64,000 nucleotides of DNA from Aspidapion aeneum (lineage: Eukaryota > Arthropoda > Insecta > Coleoptera > Brentidae): contig OY755047.1 in assembly GCA_963576565.1 (NCBI GenBank), positions 20,095,171 to 20,159,170 on the forward strand, in the 5' to 3' direction. The position numbers and the translations under genes were made by a program. Under the pieces are notes generated by a model. The model was not told the origin of the DNA and searched no databases. It saw only the letters and a program-made list of their open reading frames with translations. Within the stretch, counting starts at the first letter, position 1. Each line of letters opens with the position of its first letter. This document shows, piece after piece, positions 14,001 through 29,000 of the stretch.

Positions 14001-17000
14001 TAGTAAAAAAACATTAAAACTAAAATTATATGTACAAAATTTCTGAAAATATTTTTTACAAAAGTTTCAGAGCTATAATATTTTTCTAATATATATTTCC
14101 TAAGTAGATATACTATAAATTAGTCTAAATAGCAGTTATTTTATAATGAACTTATAAGCAACTATTAAAATGCCTAAAATAAATTCATTCACAACTTCAT
14201 TTATTGCATGACAATTATTATTTCCTTCCTTTTTGTCTGATACATTTTAGACAAAGAAAGAAATAAAAATCAGCAAGAAGTTTAGTTGTGAATAACCACA
14301 GCATTTCAGGAAAAAAAACAAATGTTGTAAATTATATGGTTTTTTTTTTGTATAAAGGTTGTTAACTAAGCGAAAGCATCACTCTTCTATACCCCAAGAG
14401 TCTACTTATTTCTCTAATACATTCAAATTAACACATCTTGGCAGTCCTTAGACCAGGTCCACAGTTTTGCGTTCCTCGGTGAATTACTGTATTCGTTTTT
14501 ATCCGAAAAAGCAAAAGACAAATATCGTTTATATTTGCCTTGGTCTCTTTTTAAACAATGAAGAACTAGAAGTCAAGAACAAGAAGCGAAATTGAGAACC
14601 AAGTTAAAATAAAAAGGGTTTTAAATCCACAAAAACTTTTCTTTTTCTTTTTCTTCTACAGCTTGTAATAAAATTTTTGTAAAATAATTATTTCAACATA
14701 AAGTTTTTAAAAAACATTGAAAACCCGTTTTTGTTTATCCTAAAAAATGTTTGTATTTTAAAAAAGGTGCTTTATTACCTCAAAAAATGAAAATGAGACA
14801 AGTCTTAGCAACCGTTTAAGTTAAAAGAAGATAACTGTAAGATCAGCAAAATAAAAGAAAGTTTGATTACTATGGCAACGTAGCAATACAGATTTGATCC
14901 TAGCCGGCAGCGACAATATGATTTGTCTTGGGTCACCGCGTTCTTTAGTGGTATAAGACGGTTTCTCTGTCTTTTTGTTGGTCTTTGATTAAATCAATTT
15001 TATTTTTAAAATAAAATAAAACAAAGTAAAAATCTTACCCAGGGGTGATAATAGGGAGCTCGGATCAACACAATACCCCAAATAAGCGTGCAAAACATCC
15101 ATGATATCGTAAAGGGTGTAATCTTGAATGAATTCCTTGAGGAACCTTTTGAAAATCTTTGTGTTGGCTTTTTCAATGCGCAGCATGATGTTCTGGCATT
15201 GAGTCCTCAGAAACTCAGCTGCTGGACCTCTTTGTCCGTCGAAACAGCCATGAGGACATCCCAAATGTTTGAAGACCCTAAAAAAATTAATTTATTTGTT
15301 GAATTAACGATATTTTTCCATTTTCCTTCCTAATGTGTGTGTGTGTGTGTGTGTGTGCTTGTATCTTAGTATATTTACAAGTTTTATCCTGACCTAAAGA
15401 TGGTACTTAAAATCATCTTATGAGAGCACAACGGTTTCTCCATTGGACTAGTATCTCCGAGAATATTGGCGTTTTCTCCACAAAACAAATCGTCTGGGTG
15501 GTTGCTGCCTTTATCAGCGTTGCTGTCAGAGTTGTTTCCTTCTTGCGAAGTTGTCGCAGTTACATCTTTCGTTGTGTATTTAAGAATACCCATATCGATA
15601 AGTAACTCGACTAAGTTGAGAATCACTTCTAGAACTCGCAGAGTGCACGAAGCTGTATCTCGAAGTGACGTCTTATAAACAGCCTAAAATTAGAAAAATA
15701 ACAATTTAAGTTGTGTTTTAAAGAAAACAACTTATGGTTTTGTGGTTGTCTCGGCCAATTGGCTACTATATTTCAGGCCGAACTCGTAGCCATTGAACCT
15801 TGTTCCCGGTGGATTACTGACCACGAATGGACCAACAGGAGAATAAAAATCTTCTCCGATAGTCAAGCAGCCTTAAGAGCGCTTGATTTCTTTACGGTTT
15901 CATCGAGAACCGTGAGGAGCAGTAAAGATGAACTAACAGAAGAGACCGAATGTAGACTCTGTATGGAGATGACAGAAGATCTAAACAGTGTCTCACCCAA
16001 ACTGATAGCCGGCCTTTTTGGAGGATTAGGCATACAGTGGTGAGAAACCACTCAAAAGTGAGCAACAATAGACCCATTGGTGGTCGCAGTGGAAGGGCTG
16101 CAAGGCCCACTCACATATGAATCATCATCAATCATCATCGTGGTTTTGTGGTCAAAGAGCAAAAACGAGAAGAATGCAGAGTAGGCATTGGTGCAGAGTA
16201 TTCAAAATAGAGAAGAAATTATTTTAACGGTGGAAAACAAACCTTGCAATACTTTGCTTAGGTAATGAGAAGCCACAGACTCTATAAGCTATAAGACAGA
16301 TATAATTATAATGGATAAATTAAAGGCAAGAGTAGCCAAGGAAGAAGAGAGACATTATAGTTTAATAATCTAAAAGTAAGTAGCAAAAAATTTAGATCCC
16401 TCAGGGTCTTTACAGATTGATGAAGAGGATCCATATACTTCAGAAACAACTTTCAAGTTTCAAGCAAAGAACTTTACTGGTTGTAAGCATTTAAGAAAAA
16501 GTAAAACTTCATTCTTTATGGCATCATATAGAGCAAAAATTAAATGTATACCTTTAACACCACCAACAAATCTATATCTCCGTCTTTAGTGATGTAGCAA
16601 GAAGCTCCAGGTGCTTCTGGAAGATCTTCACTGATGTAGGTGATATTGGAATCGGTTTGAGATCGAGTCAGGCTTGATCTACGATCTTGCCAGTAGCCGC
16701 TTTGTTTGTTGCCAGACACACCTGCGGCGTCAATTTGACTATCCACTGATCCCTAAAATTATATTATTTAAAGCTAGAGCTCCTAAAGTCAAAACGTATG
16801 TTATGTCTAGGGAGGAGGGATACTTATTCATTTAAATTTATTTATTTTACGTGCCTCTGTTGACTATTAGTACCCATGGACAGATTGGGAATAACTGAAG
16901 AGACCTAATGCAGACTCTGTTTGGCGGTTGACGAAACAGTGTGAATGTCCGTTTTTAGAACACTTTTGGTAATTCTCAGATTGATTAAGAAGATCTGAAC

Positions 17001-20000
17001 ACTGTCTGCCAGCCTTTTTGGAGGACTAAGCATACAGTGGTAAGAAACCACTCAAAAGTAGGCTACAATGGTGGTTGCAGAGGAAGGGCTGAAAGGTAGG
17101 ACTTATGAACTATCAATCATCGTCATTCTTGTGAACCATCGGTCATCCAAATAACATTTTTCTATTTGATTATAAGAAGAATGATAGGTAAAAACGACAG
17201 GGGGTTAAATATATATTCATGCCCTTTTGTTGTTGCAGTATGCAGCAGGTCAATCTCGCGTTATATCTGCTTATTGCATTTTTAAGTTTGTGAGTCTCTG
17301 ACTGCGCAGATAATTGTCAAGGTATCTCATTTTGTTCAGGTTTCCGTTTAGGATGCAGTGTTCTTTTGGAACTTTCATTACAATCCTAATGTTCTTCCTG
17401 AAAAATTGAAGGTTGTACATACACCTATTTGGTGTTAAAAACTTCAGGCGTCTTGAGGTTACCTTGGATTGAGTCAGTACTTCTATCAAGAGCTATCTGA
17501 TAATCCATTTTATGGTCTACGTCGTTTCTAGTTGTGCACGTATAAAATAACTGGTCAAAAGACTTTATCAAGGTCATCCCACTGTGTGTCTGTTCTGTGT
17601 TGAGGAGATTAAGATTCAGAGTCTATATGCAGTATTTTATCAGATGGTAGTTGTTTTAAGTTTCTGGCTTTGTTGCCATAGAATAAGGTAATGCTTTTAT
17701 TCCTAGGCTTTTCCTCACATAATATATTCACTGGTCTCATCATATTTCCAAAGTTTAGTTTTAAAATAGGTAGTAGAGGTATAAAGTCTTTATAAACAGT
17801 AGCTTGCAAAAGAAAAATTATATTTTCATATTCTTTTGCAGTTCAGACATGACATTACTAACATAATAAGGAGAATACTGCAAGGTGTTACCTGTCGTCT
17901 CATGCACTCGGGAGATGGCAGAGGCGTATGTTCGGTAACAGTTATGATTGGGTTTGCCATCGGCATTGTTAGACGTGGCTTGCCGATTCTTCTGGTACTC
18001 CATTTTGGTTCTTCCATAAATCTATGAAAATTTTAATTAGAAGAATAGAGTAAGAACTGAATAAATTGAAGTTCTTTTTCCATTTTATTAACATATTTTT
18101 GAAATAAAATTTGTAAGTTACAGCCAAGAAAAAAAACAAGTCTCTCTGCTTTTTTAGTAAAAACTATATAAGACATTTAATCAAAGTTAAAAAGTACCCA
18201 TTACTTTCAAAAAATAATTTGTGTACAAAAGAATAAGACATGCGAACTATACTAGGTGATAGTTGAATCATAAAGTAAAGGAATAATATTAAAGGGACGA
18301 CATTTTTCTTGATATAACATAGATGGCGTTGTAATCGCGTGCCGAATAGGTCTGGCAAGACGCAGTCTTCGTGGTCAAGTGACTCTAAGACCGAATGTAG
18401 CGCTTTTAAAAATACCGCAATATATTCATTATTTACATCCTAAATTTTCATACTAACACGTAGAACTAGCAACATAGTAAAGAGCCGGCCCTCTTCCCAG
18501 CGCTACGTTTCAATAACGGCACGCTATGTCGTCTCTCTTTTTAGTCCTTTGCTTAGAGGTTAATTATAGAGGGTGTTTATAGTTTAAAAGTGCTGTGTGG
18601 AAAAGTCTGAGAGACTTACCCCTCACTTCGGGTATTTTCATCTAACAAACAGCTAGGAAAAGAGAAAAACAACATTGAAAGCGAAGAAGAAGATAAAAAT
18701 ACTAGAATCACTAAAACATAGGGAAAAAGTTTTAAAAAAATAATATTTAAAAATAACAATTATTAGTAGAAAAGTACAGAGGTGGATTTGAACTGCACCT
18801 ATTCGCATTTTAATTAAAATTGAAATTTGATTTTTTTTTTAAAATCATATTTAACATTAAATTTTACGGACAAATTATGGAAAGAAAAATTAGAAAAAAA
18901 TTTTCTGCTTCGGCCGGGACTCGAACCCGGGATCTCTTGCTCACTAGGCAAACATTCTTAGCATTGAGTTATCATACCTTTGACAGTGGGAAAGAAGAAT
19001 TAAAGAGATCAGTTGGATGACTTGGTCGAGTGAATACCCTGAGAATTTCTCATTCTTGTATTGAGACACCGCAGCCTGCATAGATGGAAGTTTTCCGAAA
19101 ATTTATGTATGGCTTCGGTAGTTCAATGCTAAAAATGTTTGCCTAGAGAGCAAGAGATCCCGGGTTCGAGTCCCGGCCGAAGCGGAAAACTTTTTTCTTA
19201 TTTTTCTTTCTTTAATTTCACCTGTTGTTTATAGTTTTAGCTCCTTGCATTATTTGCAATTTGGTATTTGATAAAGTATGGAGTTGTTGTATCCCGTATT
19301 TCATATACTTACTTCAAACTGGGCATGCTCTTTCCTTTGACCAAGTTGCTAGTAATAGGTTCAAAAACTTTTGAAATGCCGGAGCTTTTTCGAGAAATTT
19401 CGTCGCTTGTATCTAGACTCCGATGATATTCCTAAATTATAAAAATATTTATAAAAAAAAACTCAAAGAAGCTTATCGTCGTTGATATTCCAATAGGTCG
19501 TATGTCATAAATTTTTGTATATCATATTTTTGGTGGCTTCGCACTCAAATATACTACTTTATATCCCAGAAAAACCTCTTATGTCTCCGACCAATCAGAA
19601 ACGCAATATTTCAATATGGAAATTTCTCACATGTCGTTAACGTCGTGAAATTGGCTATAACCAATTAGTCCTATGTCGTTCACAAAAACAAGAACACTTG
19701 TTTTAATTTTTGTAGAAGTGATTTCGATTAGTTTTTGGTTTTTAAGTGAATTAAAGGTAAGCCTATTATTATCATTATCACCTTAAATGCCTGCATTAAA
19801 CATGTTTATTGGAAAATTTTTATTTTAATTTTGGATCTAGAACTCGTATGTCGCTATGATGTGGCACATAGCGTAGTACCAATATGTCCTAAGTGTTAAG
19901 AAATTAATCCTGTCATAAAATTGTGACCCGAAAATAATTCCAATGGGTTGTATATGTCACACAAAAACCTAAAATAATAATACGAAATCAAAAAACATTT

Positions 20001-23000
20001 GGTAATGTGATACTAAAGTATAACCTCAGAGTAATATATTATTATTACTCTAAGAGTATAACATAATTCTATTAACAAAATTTCAGATTCAAAAGTTACT
20101 TATTAACCCATTAGTGTCAGTTTTTAATTTCCGCACAATACTTCCAATCTGTTTTTCCTGCCTAGTGAAATTTTTATTCTTGCTGACATAGGACCCTTTG
20201 GAGTATCAACGACGTTATAATATACTTTGTCGTTAAATCTGTCTGTCTGTCTTATTAGATATTAATAAAGCAAAATATTAAAAGCAAAATCAATATTCGT
20301 CTCTAATATTGCTTAACTAAAAAACCCAAGGTATCTAGATCACGCAGTTTAAACTTCGTGATTTAATTAGCTTAAAAGAAATAACGATAGTAATCAAATA
20401 TGCAAATAAAAAATATAGCAAATAACAAAAAGAAACTTAAAATTTCAAAAGTTTAGAATCCTATCCTTATTTCAGCTTTATTAGATTTTCTTTTTAATTT
20501 TGTGAAATAGCTTTTGTCAAAAATGAATGTAAAAAATTGAAATAATCAATTAAATTAAGAGTCTTAACATGAAAATTATTTACCTATATAAATTACTTGC
20601 ATCTACCAAGCCAGCAGCAATTCTTTGGGTACATATTGTTACATCGGTTGTGAAAACAATAAAAAAGACATTGCACATTTTTTTCGATAATACAAGGAAC
20701 TATTTTTCCAACCCCGTTGGGTGGGAAGAAGTAAATTTAGATAATGTTTAAACCGATGTAGTAGTAGGCACCTCCGAATACAGGAAGGAGCGAAGAAAAC
20801 AAATGTTTTTTGAATGGGTAGTATATTATTGCTTGTTCAATGCATGCCAATGTTGCAATATTGATACCAGAATCGCATGGCTTGAGCTTTCCCTGAGTAT
20901 AGTAGCGAGCTTGTCACCACTCACTTTGCCAGATACTGCCCACTCAAAAAACATGCCAATGTTGCAATATTGATACCAGAATCGCATGGCTTGAGCTTTC
21001 CCTGAGTATAGTAGCGAGCTTGTCACCACTCACTTTGCCAGATACTGCCCACTCAAAAAACATACGTTTTATCTTCGTCACCCTGTTAGAAAAGGTTCAT
21101 AAATATTGAAGAAGGAAAAAAGTACATACATTTAGGACTCGATGAGCAAGTTGCTCGAAACCCACCGGTTGCGTGTGATCCAGCGGTTTTGGTTCTTCTT
21201 GTCCTACTTTTTCCAACGCCTTGTCCGATTTGGATAAAAGTTTTGTCTCCACAAAAGCCTTTAAATCGGCTATTTTCATGTGTCGTCGGCCTTTTTCGCT
21301 TGCCGTTCTTTTGTGTGGAGATTCCTCAACAGTCTTTTGGGTTGAGTAGGGACACTCTGAAAAGTTATAAAGTAAAGTATAATATAATTAATATAATTCA
21401 GTATTAAAGTAAATGGAAAGGATCTCTTTAATATCATTACTTTAATGGAAACCTATTATAACTAACTTGTATGCCTTACGACCAAACTAAACTGTATACT
21501 ATGTCAAATAACTGGACGTATTGGATGACAAAACATATGTAAAAAAGCAACATCATTGCGACATTGTCAAATCTTTTTCCAACTCAAAAATATTTTATTT
21601 TAAACAAATTTAAAACAAATCTAGATTTATAAAAGAATTATGGGGCTATTCCAAGTCTAACCTTACACTTTACGTCAATTAACCATACCTGCTAATAAAG
21701 ATACGTCTTTGGGTTCCGGGACCTCAATAAAATCCTTTTCCGATTTCTTCACACCATTCGACTGATAGAAGGAAACTTCAATCTTTGGTATGGGCAATGA
21801 GTTACTTCTCTTTCTTGGATGATACTGAGCTGCTGATTCTTCACTGATATCCCTCACTCTGAAATGAATAAAATTGTTACCAACTGTTAGAATTCTCAAA
21901 AAGGCCAAGTCTATTTTCAAAATTTGCCTACTTAAGTGTCGATACCTGTTATACAAAAAATGCAGAGCCCAATAAATGCCTTCCTCCTGCCAATGGGTAA
22001 TAAAGAGACACCTCATAACGGCTACGTCCAAAAAAGTTGCCCCCGAAAGATCCATAAGATGGTGTGATCTAGAATGCGTTGAAAACTTGTCGACCGATGG
22101 TTGAGACGGTTGATCTTGTTGTTTGGGGCCACTGTCCAAGGAATCTTTGTCAGTGGATGATCTAGAATTTAAAAAAATCTCTCTAGTTCCTAAATTTACC
22201 AAATGCAGAGGAATTATTGATGCTACATTATTAAGTATAGCTGTGAAACTCTTTTTTGACCTACCGACACGCTCCTGATGGATAAAGTAGAAACAAAGAT
22301 AAGCTACCTCCGAGTGAGAGATGCAGAAATGTAGGTCAGGGAAGAATCAACACCGAGCCGAAGAAAATACAACAGATGCAAGGAGTGTACTTGGTGACAC
22401 CGACGGACGTCCAAAATCGTTACTCCCCAGAAAGGGAATATATGCCAATTAAGCTTCCATCAATTAAAACGTTGGCTTAGCATTACTTAAACATATTTTA
22501 AAAACTAGCGGAGACGGAGCATTTTAAGTTCCTATGGGTTTCAGATCATACTAGAAACCCAAGGCATTGAAAAGACCGATAAGGTTGCGAAGGGGTGATC
22601 TGAGCAGAGCTTTGTTGGCCTTAAATTCTTCCTTGGGCAAGCCAGATACCAAATAAGTTCGGTTCTTAAAGACTGAAGACTTAATGAGCTACTAGTGTTT
22701 GAGACCTTCACAGTCTTCAGCAAAAGCTTCATAATTCATTTTCAGCAAAGCTAAGAGAGTCTGGCTAACAAGAGAAGGTCCAATCCTATATCAACATCTA
22801 CATACCCAACTTTTTGCATGGGTGGTCTTGAACCAGACCCTGAAGAACTGCTATCTGGAGCGGAGCTTGTTTGTGCTGTGGTTTTATGAATATTATTGGT
22901 TTTTCCACCGCGTCTCATGGCCAGCTGAATTAAACTTGTGTCAGCCTAAAATTTTAAATGAATTGGAATATTTGTGTCTTTGTGATTTACCCCTTCTCCA

Positions 23001-26000
23001 AACAGCAAAGGGTCACTATCATTGTTTGTTGAGTCATCAGATTTGAAAGGATGCATTGGATTAGTGTGGTTTTTTTCCTTAATATTTTTTATTTATTCCA
23101 AATCCAGTGTTTATTTACTTACTGTGTATATAGCGGGATCTCGTAGAAATCCATCGGATTCTTTTAAAGAAGGCAATCTAAAGATGACCACGTGCTCTTC
23201 TTCTGTGCTGGAGCTTTCCTCCGGAATCGTTTCTGGAAAATTTGTCTCCTTTGGGGAAGACACCCAACCATTCTGAAAATAAATTTGAATAGGAAAGTTA
23301 GAGGAACATCATCGTTCCCGATGAAAAAACTCACCAGGACAATAAGCCAATGAACCAGGCTTTTATTTGTACCTACCTCATCATCTCTAGAAGTTCCAGC
23401 AGTAACATTTGTCACAGAAATGCTGGTAGCAGTTATATTGGTAGCGGATGTTGTAATAACAGTTGTATGGGCAGAACCTTGTTGCTGATCGGAACTTGCT
23501 AAGCTCATTTGTTGACTTAGAGTTGGACTGTCTTTAACTGTCAGGTCAGTATCTTGCGATTGTTTTCCTATTTCAATAATACACATGTGGTTATCGAATA
23601 TTTAGATTTTTGGAAACATTTGCCGATGATACTGGTTTTTTATACACTACAAAAAGTATGTTTTTGGGTGGAGGAGGGGGATTAAGCTCTTAAATCCCCG
23701 CTCCCTGTAAAGACTCTGCATAACTTACGGCCGTCAAACACATCTCCAGCTTGTGTCTTCCAGCTGAGTCCTTTGCCGTGGTAAAACTTCGGTTTGGGTT
23801 TGACGTGTGAAACGAAACATGGCGCTACCGGATGACGGAACTCCCACATCGGTTTCCACAGCTGCAGTCCATTCTCCAGACGGAAATTTTGGAAGTCTGA
23901 TTCTTTTAGATTTTGACACAGTGGAGCAAATAGATAGACAAAAAGCTAGAATTGAAAAAAATCTGTGTTTATTTAAATCTTTTCTAGATGTTCTTTTGCT
24001 TGTTTCTTTTTGCTTTTCCCATAGGCTTGTAGATTACACACAAGTCATATTGGCTATACTAAGCAGTTTAGCATCTTTGCCTCCAAGATATTTCCTCCAT
24101 CATTATCCAGACCTAAGTCATATGGGTTTCCAAGTTTTCTTATTTCAGGGTCCTTTTATAAACTCCTTTTAAATATCTAGTTGGCACTGGCACTCATTCT
24201 CCATCCACCCTAGGATGGTATTTTTCACTACATTGTATATCTGTCCAAAATTTATTCTATCGCATTGAAAGTCCTATTTTTTGCATTAGTTACATAAATA
24301 GCTATTCTTCACTTACCGTGATCGTCGGAACGGAGAAGAAATAGTAAAACTCAGACGTATGCACAATTCCTTTCTCCAAATCAGCTTCGATACATTCGTC
24401 TGCAGCGTCAAGTATTATCCAGTGGAGGGTGTAAAGAAGTTTTGTTTCCACAGCTCCCAGTGATTGGATGTTGCCATCTTTAATTCTAAAATTTGACAAA
24501 TATAAGGTTGTCACTCTTAAATGTTTTCCTAGTATAAGATATTATTCGTCGTCCCCCATTATAAGACATTTTGGGGTCGCGGTTCGTTTGTCGAAAACAC
24601 GTTTATCGAAAACATCTTTATCGAAGACATTTTGGGCTTCATTGACACGGTTACGGCAGCGTTCGGGCTACAACCGAATCGCAATCATGGACGTCGTTTA
24701 CAAATATGCGGGCCGCATAACGCGGGCCGCCGGCATATTTGGATAACTTTCAGATATTTAAAAAAATGTTTTCGATTAAAAAGTCATTCGAAAAAGTTGT
24801 ATTCGATAAAAATTTTTTCGATTAAAGCATTATTCGATCAAAATGTCATTCGAAATTAAGATTTTCGATCAAAATGTCTTCGATAAAGATGTTTTCGATA
24901 AACGTGTTTTCGACAAACGAACCGCGACCCGACATTTTGTACTGCTTTTGGACAGATACATAATGTGACAGCTTTCATCAACTTCAAAAGTGGCAGTACA
25001 ACAAAAAGGGCGCTAAATTATTAGAGGCTGTGTTGTATGGATTGGAACATAGATGTAAAAACTCTGGCCTGTTCTAGAATGTCGCCTGGTATTGTGCGTG
25101 TGATATACTTTTTTCAATATTTGTTTTAATCTTTATGGGATTATTGTTTCCTTTTAAACTGGATAACTAGAATATGGTTTTACCTGTTGTATAGGATTGA
25201 CTGGACTGAATGCATCACGTGGGGTAGGGACGCTTGAATCAGCCGCCATCTTGGAATTGATTTGACGGCTACGGTTAGATCTCTGTTCAGATCGCTGTAT
25301 AGATTTTGGACGAGAACTTTTTCAAATATTTTGCAAGCTTCCTTCAATTCCTAAAAAAATATATATGTTATATAATATATAGCACGCTGTTGTATGGAAT
25401 AGAGACTTGTCGCATAACAGAAAAATACAAAACAAAAATGGAAAGTGGCGAAATGGATGCAATAAGCAGATAAATGAGAGTATCTAGAAGAGATCATATA
25501 AGAAATGAGATCATAAAAGAATTAATGGGAATCGAAGGAAGCATAACGGATGACATCACTAAGAGGCAACTGATATGGTACGGCCATGTGCAACGGATAA
25601 ACGACGAAAGCTTACGAAAGCAGGTTTTAGAATCGCAACCAATAGGTCGCAGAAAGAGTGGGCGTTCTAAACTAGAATGGCAATAGCCACTCCAAAGATC
25701 ACTGAGTAAAAAAAAATCCTGACAGAAGATGATTGTCATGATGAGGTGGAGAATAGGCGTCGAACAACGTAGAAAAACGTTCTAAACCGACATAGTAGTA
25801 GTAGTATTTTTTGATATTTCTGAAACTATGATTAAAAAATATACTTCAATACAAACGAAAGTTAAATACAATAATTTGAGGCATCACAAGAGAAAAATAC
25901 AGATCCAAAACGTTTTATGGTTCTTCTTAGTGCCTTGCCCGCGTTACTTACATGATGCCCAGTCATTGCATGCTGGCAAAACTGAAAATAAAAAAAAAGA

Positions 26001-29000
26001 ATTGACTTAATATTTAAATCATAATGACGATTCTAATTTTTATGCTTTTTTCTTAGTCATTTTTTCGATTTTTCCACTTTCCTCCTTCTCAATTACGGTA
26101 TTGATTGCCCTCAGATCTTCATCAAGATCGTCTGCTTATTAGCGTATTTCTTTCTTGGTCTTCCTCTTCTTCCATGGGCTTCCTGTAAAATATTTTCTTT
26201 GCTACATTATTAAGTAGCCTTAAGAAGATAGAACACCTTAGTAAGAAGTTACAATTTGTTTACTTTCCTAGCCTACGCAGCAATGGCATTTTCAGGTTTG
26301 CTGTATTTTAATAAAAGTTGTATTCGGCTAATATGTCTGTGCGTGCAAGGGCTGAAAAATAACGGAATTTCCTTCGATAGGTCGCCGGTATTGGCTTCAC
26401 AAGCACATTTAAAAATAACTGTCGGTATTGACGATTGAAAATGGAAAGTTACGATACATATGGAATTTTATATGAAAAGGCACCTACCTCGGACTCTCTT
26501 GCAGCTCCAGTCGACGTTTAAACGTCCAGTTTTTTCACCTCAAATTCACTTTTTTCGGGAACGTGATTTTGCTAGTGTCTTGTTGTGACGGTGGTTCTTT
26601 GCGCACTCATGGCGGCGCTGCTTGTCTTCCACGTGTCCGGTGCCGTGAAACCCCATATGCATATTTTAGAGCGCGAAAATTTAAATTATTTTAAACGCGC
26701 AGAAAAGGAAAAGAAAATGAAAATTAGGAAATTTCTTGCTTGCACCAACATTTTCCGGCCGCCAAAACACGTGTGTTTTTACTTAGTTAAGAAAAGGAAA
26801 GGAAAGAAAAATTAAATAGTATTCGCCTATTAGCAATTAAACGATACAATTTAACATTAACCCAAATATGCATTCAATTATGCATGTAAATTAAAATTAA
26901 AAGAAAAGAAAAAATACTTAGAAAAAATTAAGAAAGAAAAGAAAATTTTGCCTTATGCGTCGGGCATAGGCAAAGGACATAGTTTCACCACTGGTCGACG
27001 ATATGTTCCTGTAGCTGTTTTAACGGTCACAACACGAATATGACCGTCTGAGCCAGGGTGTACGTCGACAATTCGCCCAACAGCCCATTGCAATGGCGGT
27101 TTTTGTTCATTCTTTACCACGACTAAAGTATTTAGGTTAATATTGTTAGAAGCCTCTGTCCATTTAGAACGCTGTTGCAAGGTGTTTAGGTACTCCAAGT
27201 TCCAGCGTTTCCAAAAATCGGACTGGAGCCTTTGCACCAGCTGCCAGCGGGACAGGGTGTTCAACTTGGAATCCGAAAATTCGGGTTCTGGTACGGAATT
27301 CAACGGTTCCAGGGTAAGAAAATGACCAGGGGTCAGTGGAAGAAAGTCATTCGGATCCATACTTTGGGCATACAGAGGCCGGCTGTTTAGTATGGATTCG
27401 ACCTGACACAAAAAAGTAAAAAACTCTTCATAGGTTAACCGTTGCTCACCTATTACACGTTTCAAATTTGCCTTGGTGGATTTAACTCCTGCCTCGGCTA
27501 GTCCGTTTAGGTGCGGACTACCAGGACTTGAAAAATGCCAGGTAATTTTTAGACTGTGACATGCTTCCTGGGAGTACTGTTTGAGTAAACGATCAGCTCC
27601 CAAGAACGCGCTACCACAATCTGAGTAAATGTCAGAGATTCTTCCTCTTCTTGCCACAAATCTCTTAAAAGCCGCAAGAAAGGTAGGGGTGGAAATATCG
27701 GAGGTAAGTTCTAGGTGAACTGCCTTTGTTGCGGAGCAGACTAAGACAAGAATATAACCTTTGGATACCTTTGCACCTCGGTACTTTCCCATTGTAATTG
27801 GAAAGGGACCACAATAATCTATGGCAACATGTGAAAATGCCTTTAGTTGAGAGATGCGTTGAGCAGGCAAGTTGCCCATGATTTGTACGGAAGGTTTAGG
27901 ATTTAATCGATAGCATAAAATGCAATGAGAAGTTACGCTCTCGATTGCATAGCGAGGGGAAAGGATCCAAAATTGTTGTCTCAAGAGGTAATGCAACGTT
28001 TTTTGACCGGGATGACAGTACCTTTTGTGAGTGTACTCAATGACAAGTTGAGTAAGACGGTGAGAACGTGGTAAAAGTAAAGGGTGTTTTGCTGAATAAG
28101 AGAGTTCGGAAGAATGTGGTAATCGACCCCCCACTCTTAAGCAGCCTTGTGTATCTAGAAAAAGTGAAAGTTTACGAAATTGTTTAGGTAGTAGCTTTGC
28201 GTCATTCAAACGTGAAATGAGATCAGCAAAGATGGAACGTTGAACATGCCGAACGAGAACAATAAGAGAATGTTGAAGTTCTACGTCGGTAATATTTTCA
28301 TTAGGATATTTAGATTTCTTTTCGGTAAGGCGAAAAATATAGGAAATTATGCGTTGAATTTTCTCTAGGGAAGAGTAACGAGAAAGAAAAGTATCAAGCA
28401 TGTGTGGGTCAACTGTGCATGTTTGAAATACTGATTTGCGCTCTTCCAGAATAACCTCGTTTTCCGAAGGGTCTGGACGGCGAAAATCATCAGGCCAGCT
28501 CTCTTTTGGTAGTCTAAGAAAACAAGGACCTTCCCAATACAAGTCATGTTTGACAAGTTGATTAGGCATAAGACCGCGCGAAGCACAGTCGGCTGGATTT
28601 AGCGCTGATGGAATATATTTCCAGGCCGTAGGAGAAATGGTTTCTTGAATGTGACAGATACGGTTTGCCACAAACGTTTTAAACCTGTGAGGTGAAGCCG
28701 CCAACCAGCATAGAACCACTTGGGAATCACACCATGCACAGATTTGGTTGAAGTTAAGAATATCTGAATAAGTGTTTCGAATAAAGGAAATTAGGTCGCA
28801 AAGTAAAGTGGCACCAAGAAGCTCCAGTCGCGGAAGACTGACTGTTTTCACTGGTGCGACCTTAGATTTGGCCATTACAAGAAAGGTATGGATTTCTCCG
28901 GATACTGACTCCATTCTGAAATAGACCGTAGCCGCGTAACCTATCATAGAGGCGTCTGAAAAGCCGTGAAGTTCAATGCTACGTGGTTGATCAATGGAAA

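Noticed and set aside
18820..19020. Plus-strand frame containing AGTRTRDLLLTRQ
   Set aside because: This peptide is a translation of the tRNA-like core (GGGACTCGAACCCGGGATC) and not a protein.
20826..21029. Minus-strand frame with repeated CNIGM/SILQHWHA-like segments
   Set aside because: A consequence of the 109-bp tandem duplication; no conservation or splice logic to unc80.
23807..24172. 121-codon plus-strand frame
   Set aside because: Antisense to unc80 exon 5 and the adjoining intron; no domain resemblance.
26585..26815. Plus-strand 76-codon frame as a host gene
   Set aside because: It lies within the BEL LTR and its flank and is repeated in the other LTR region.
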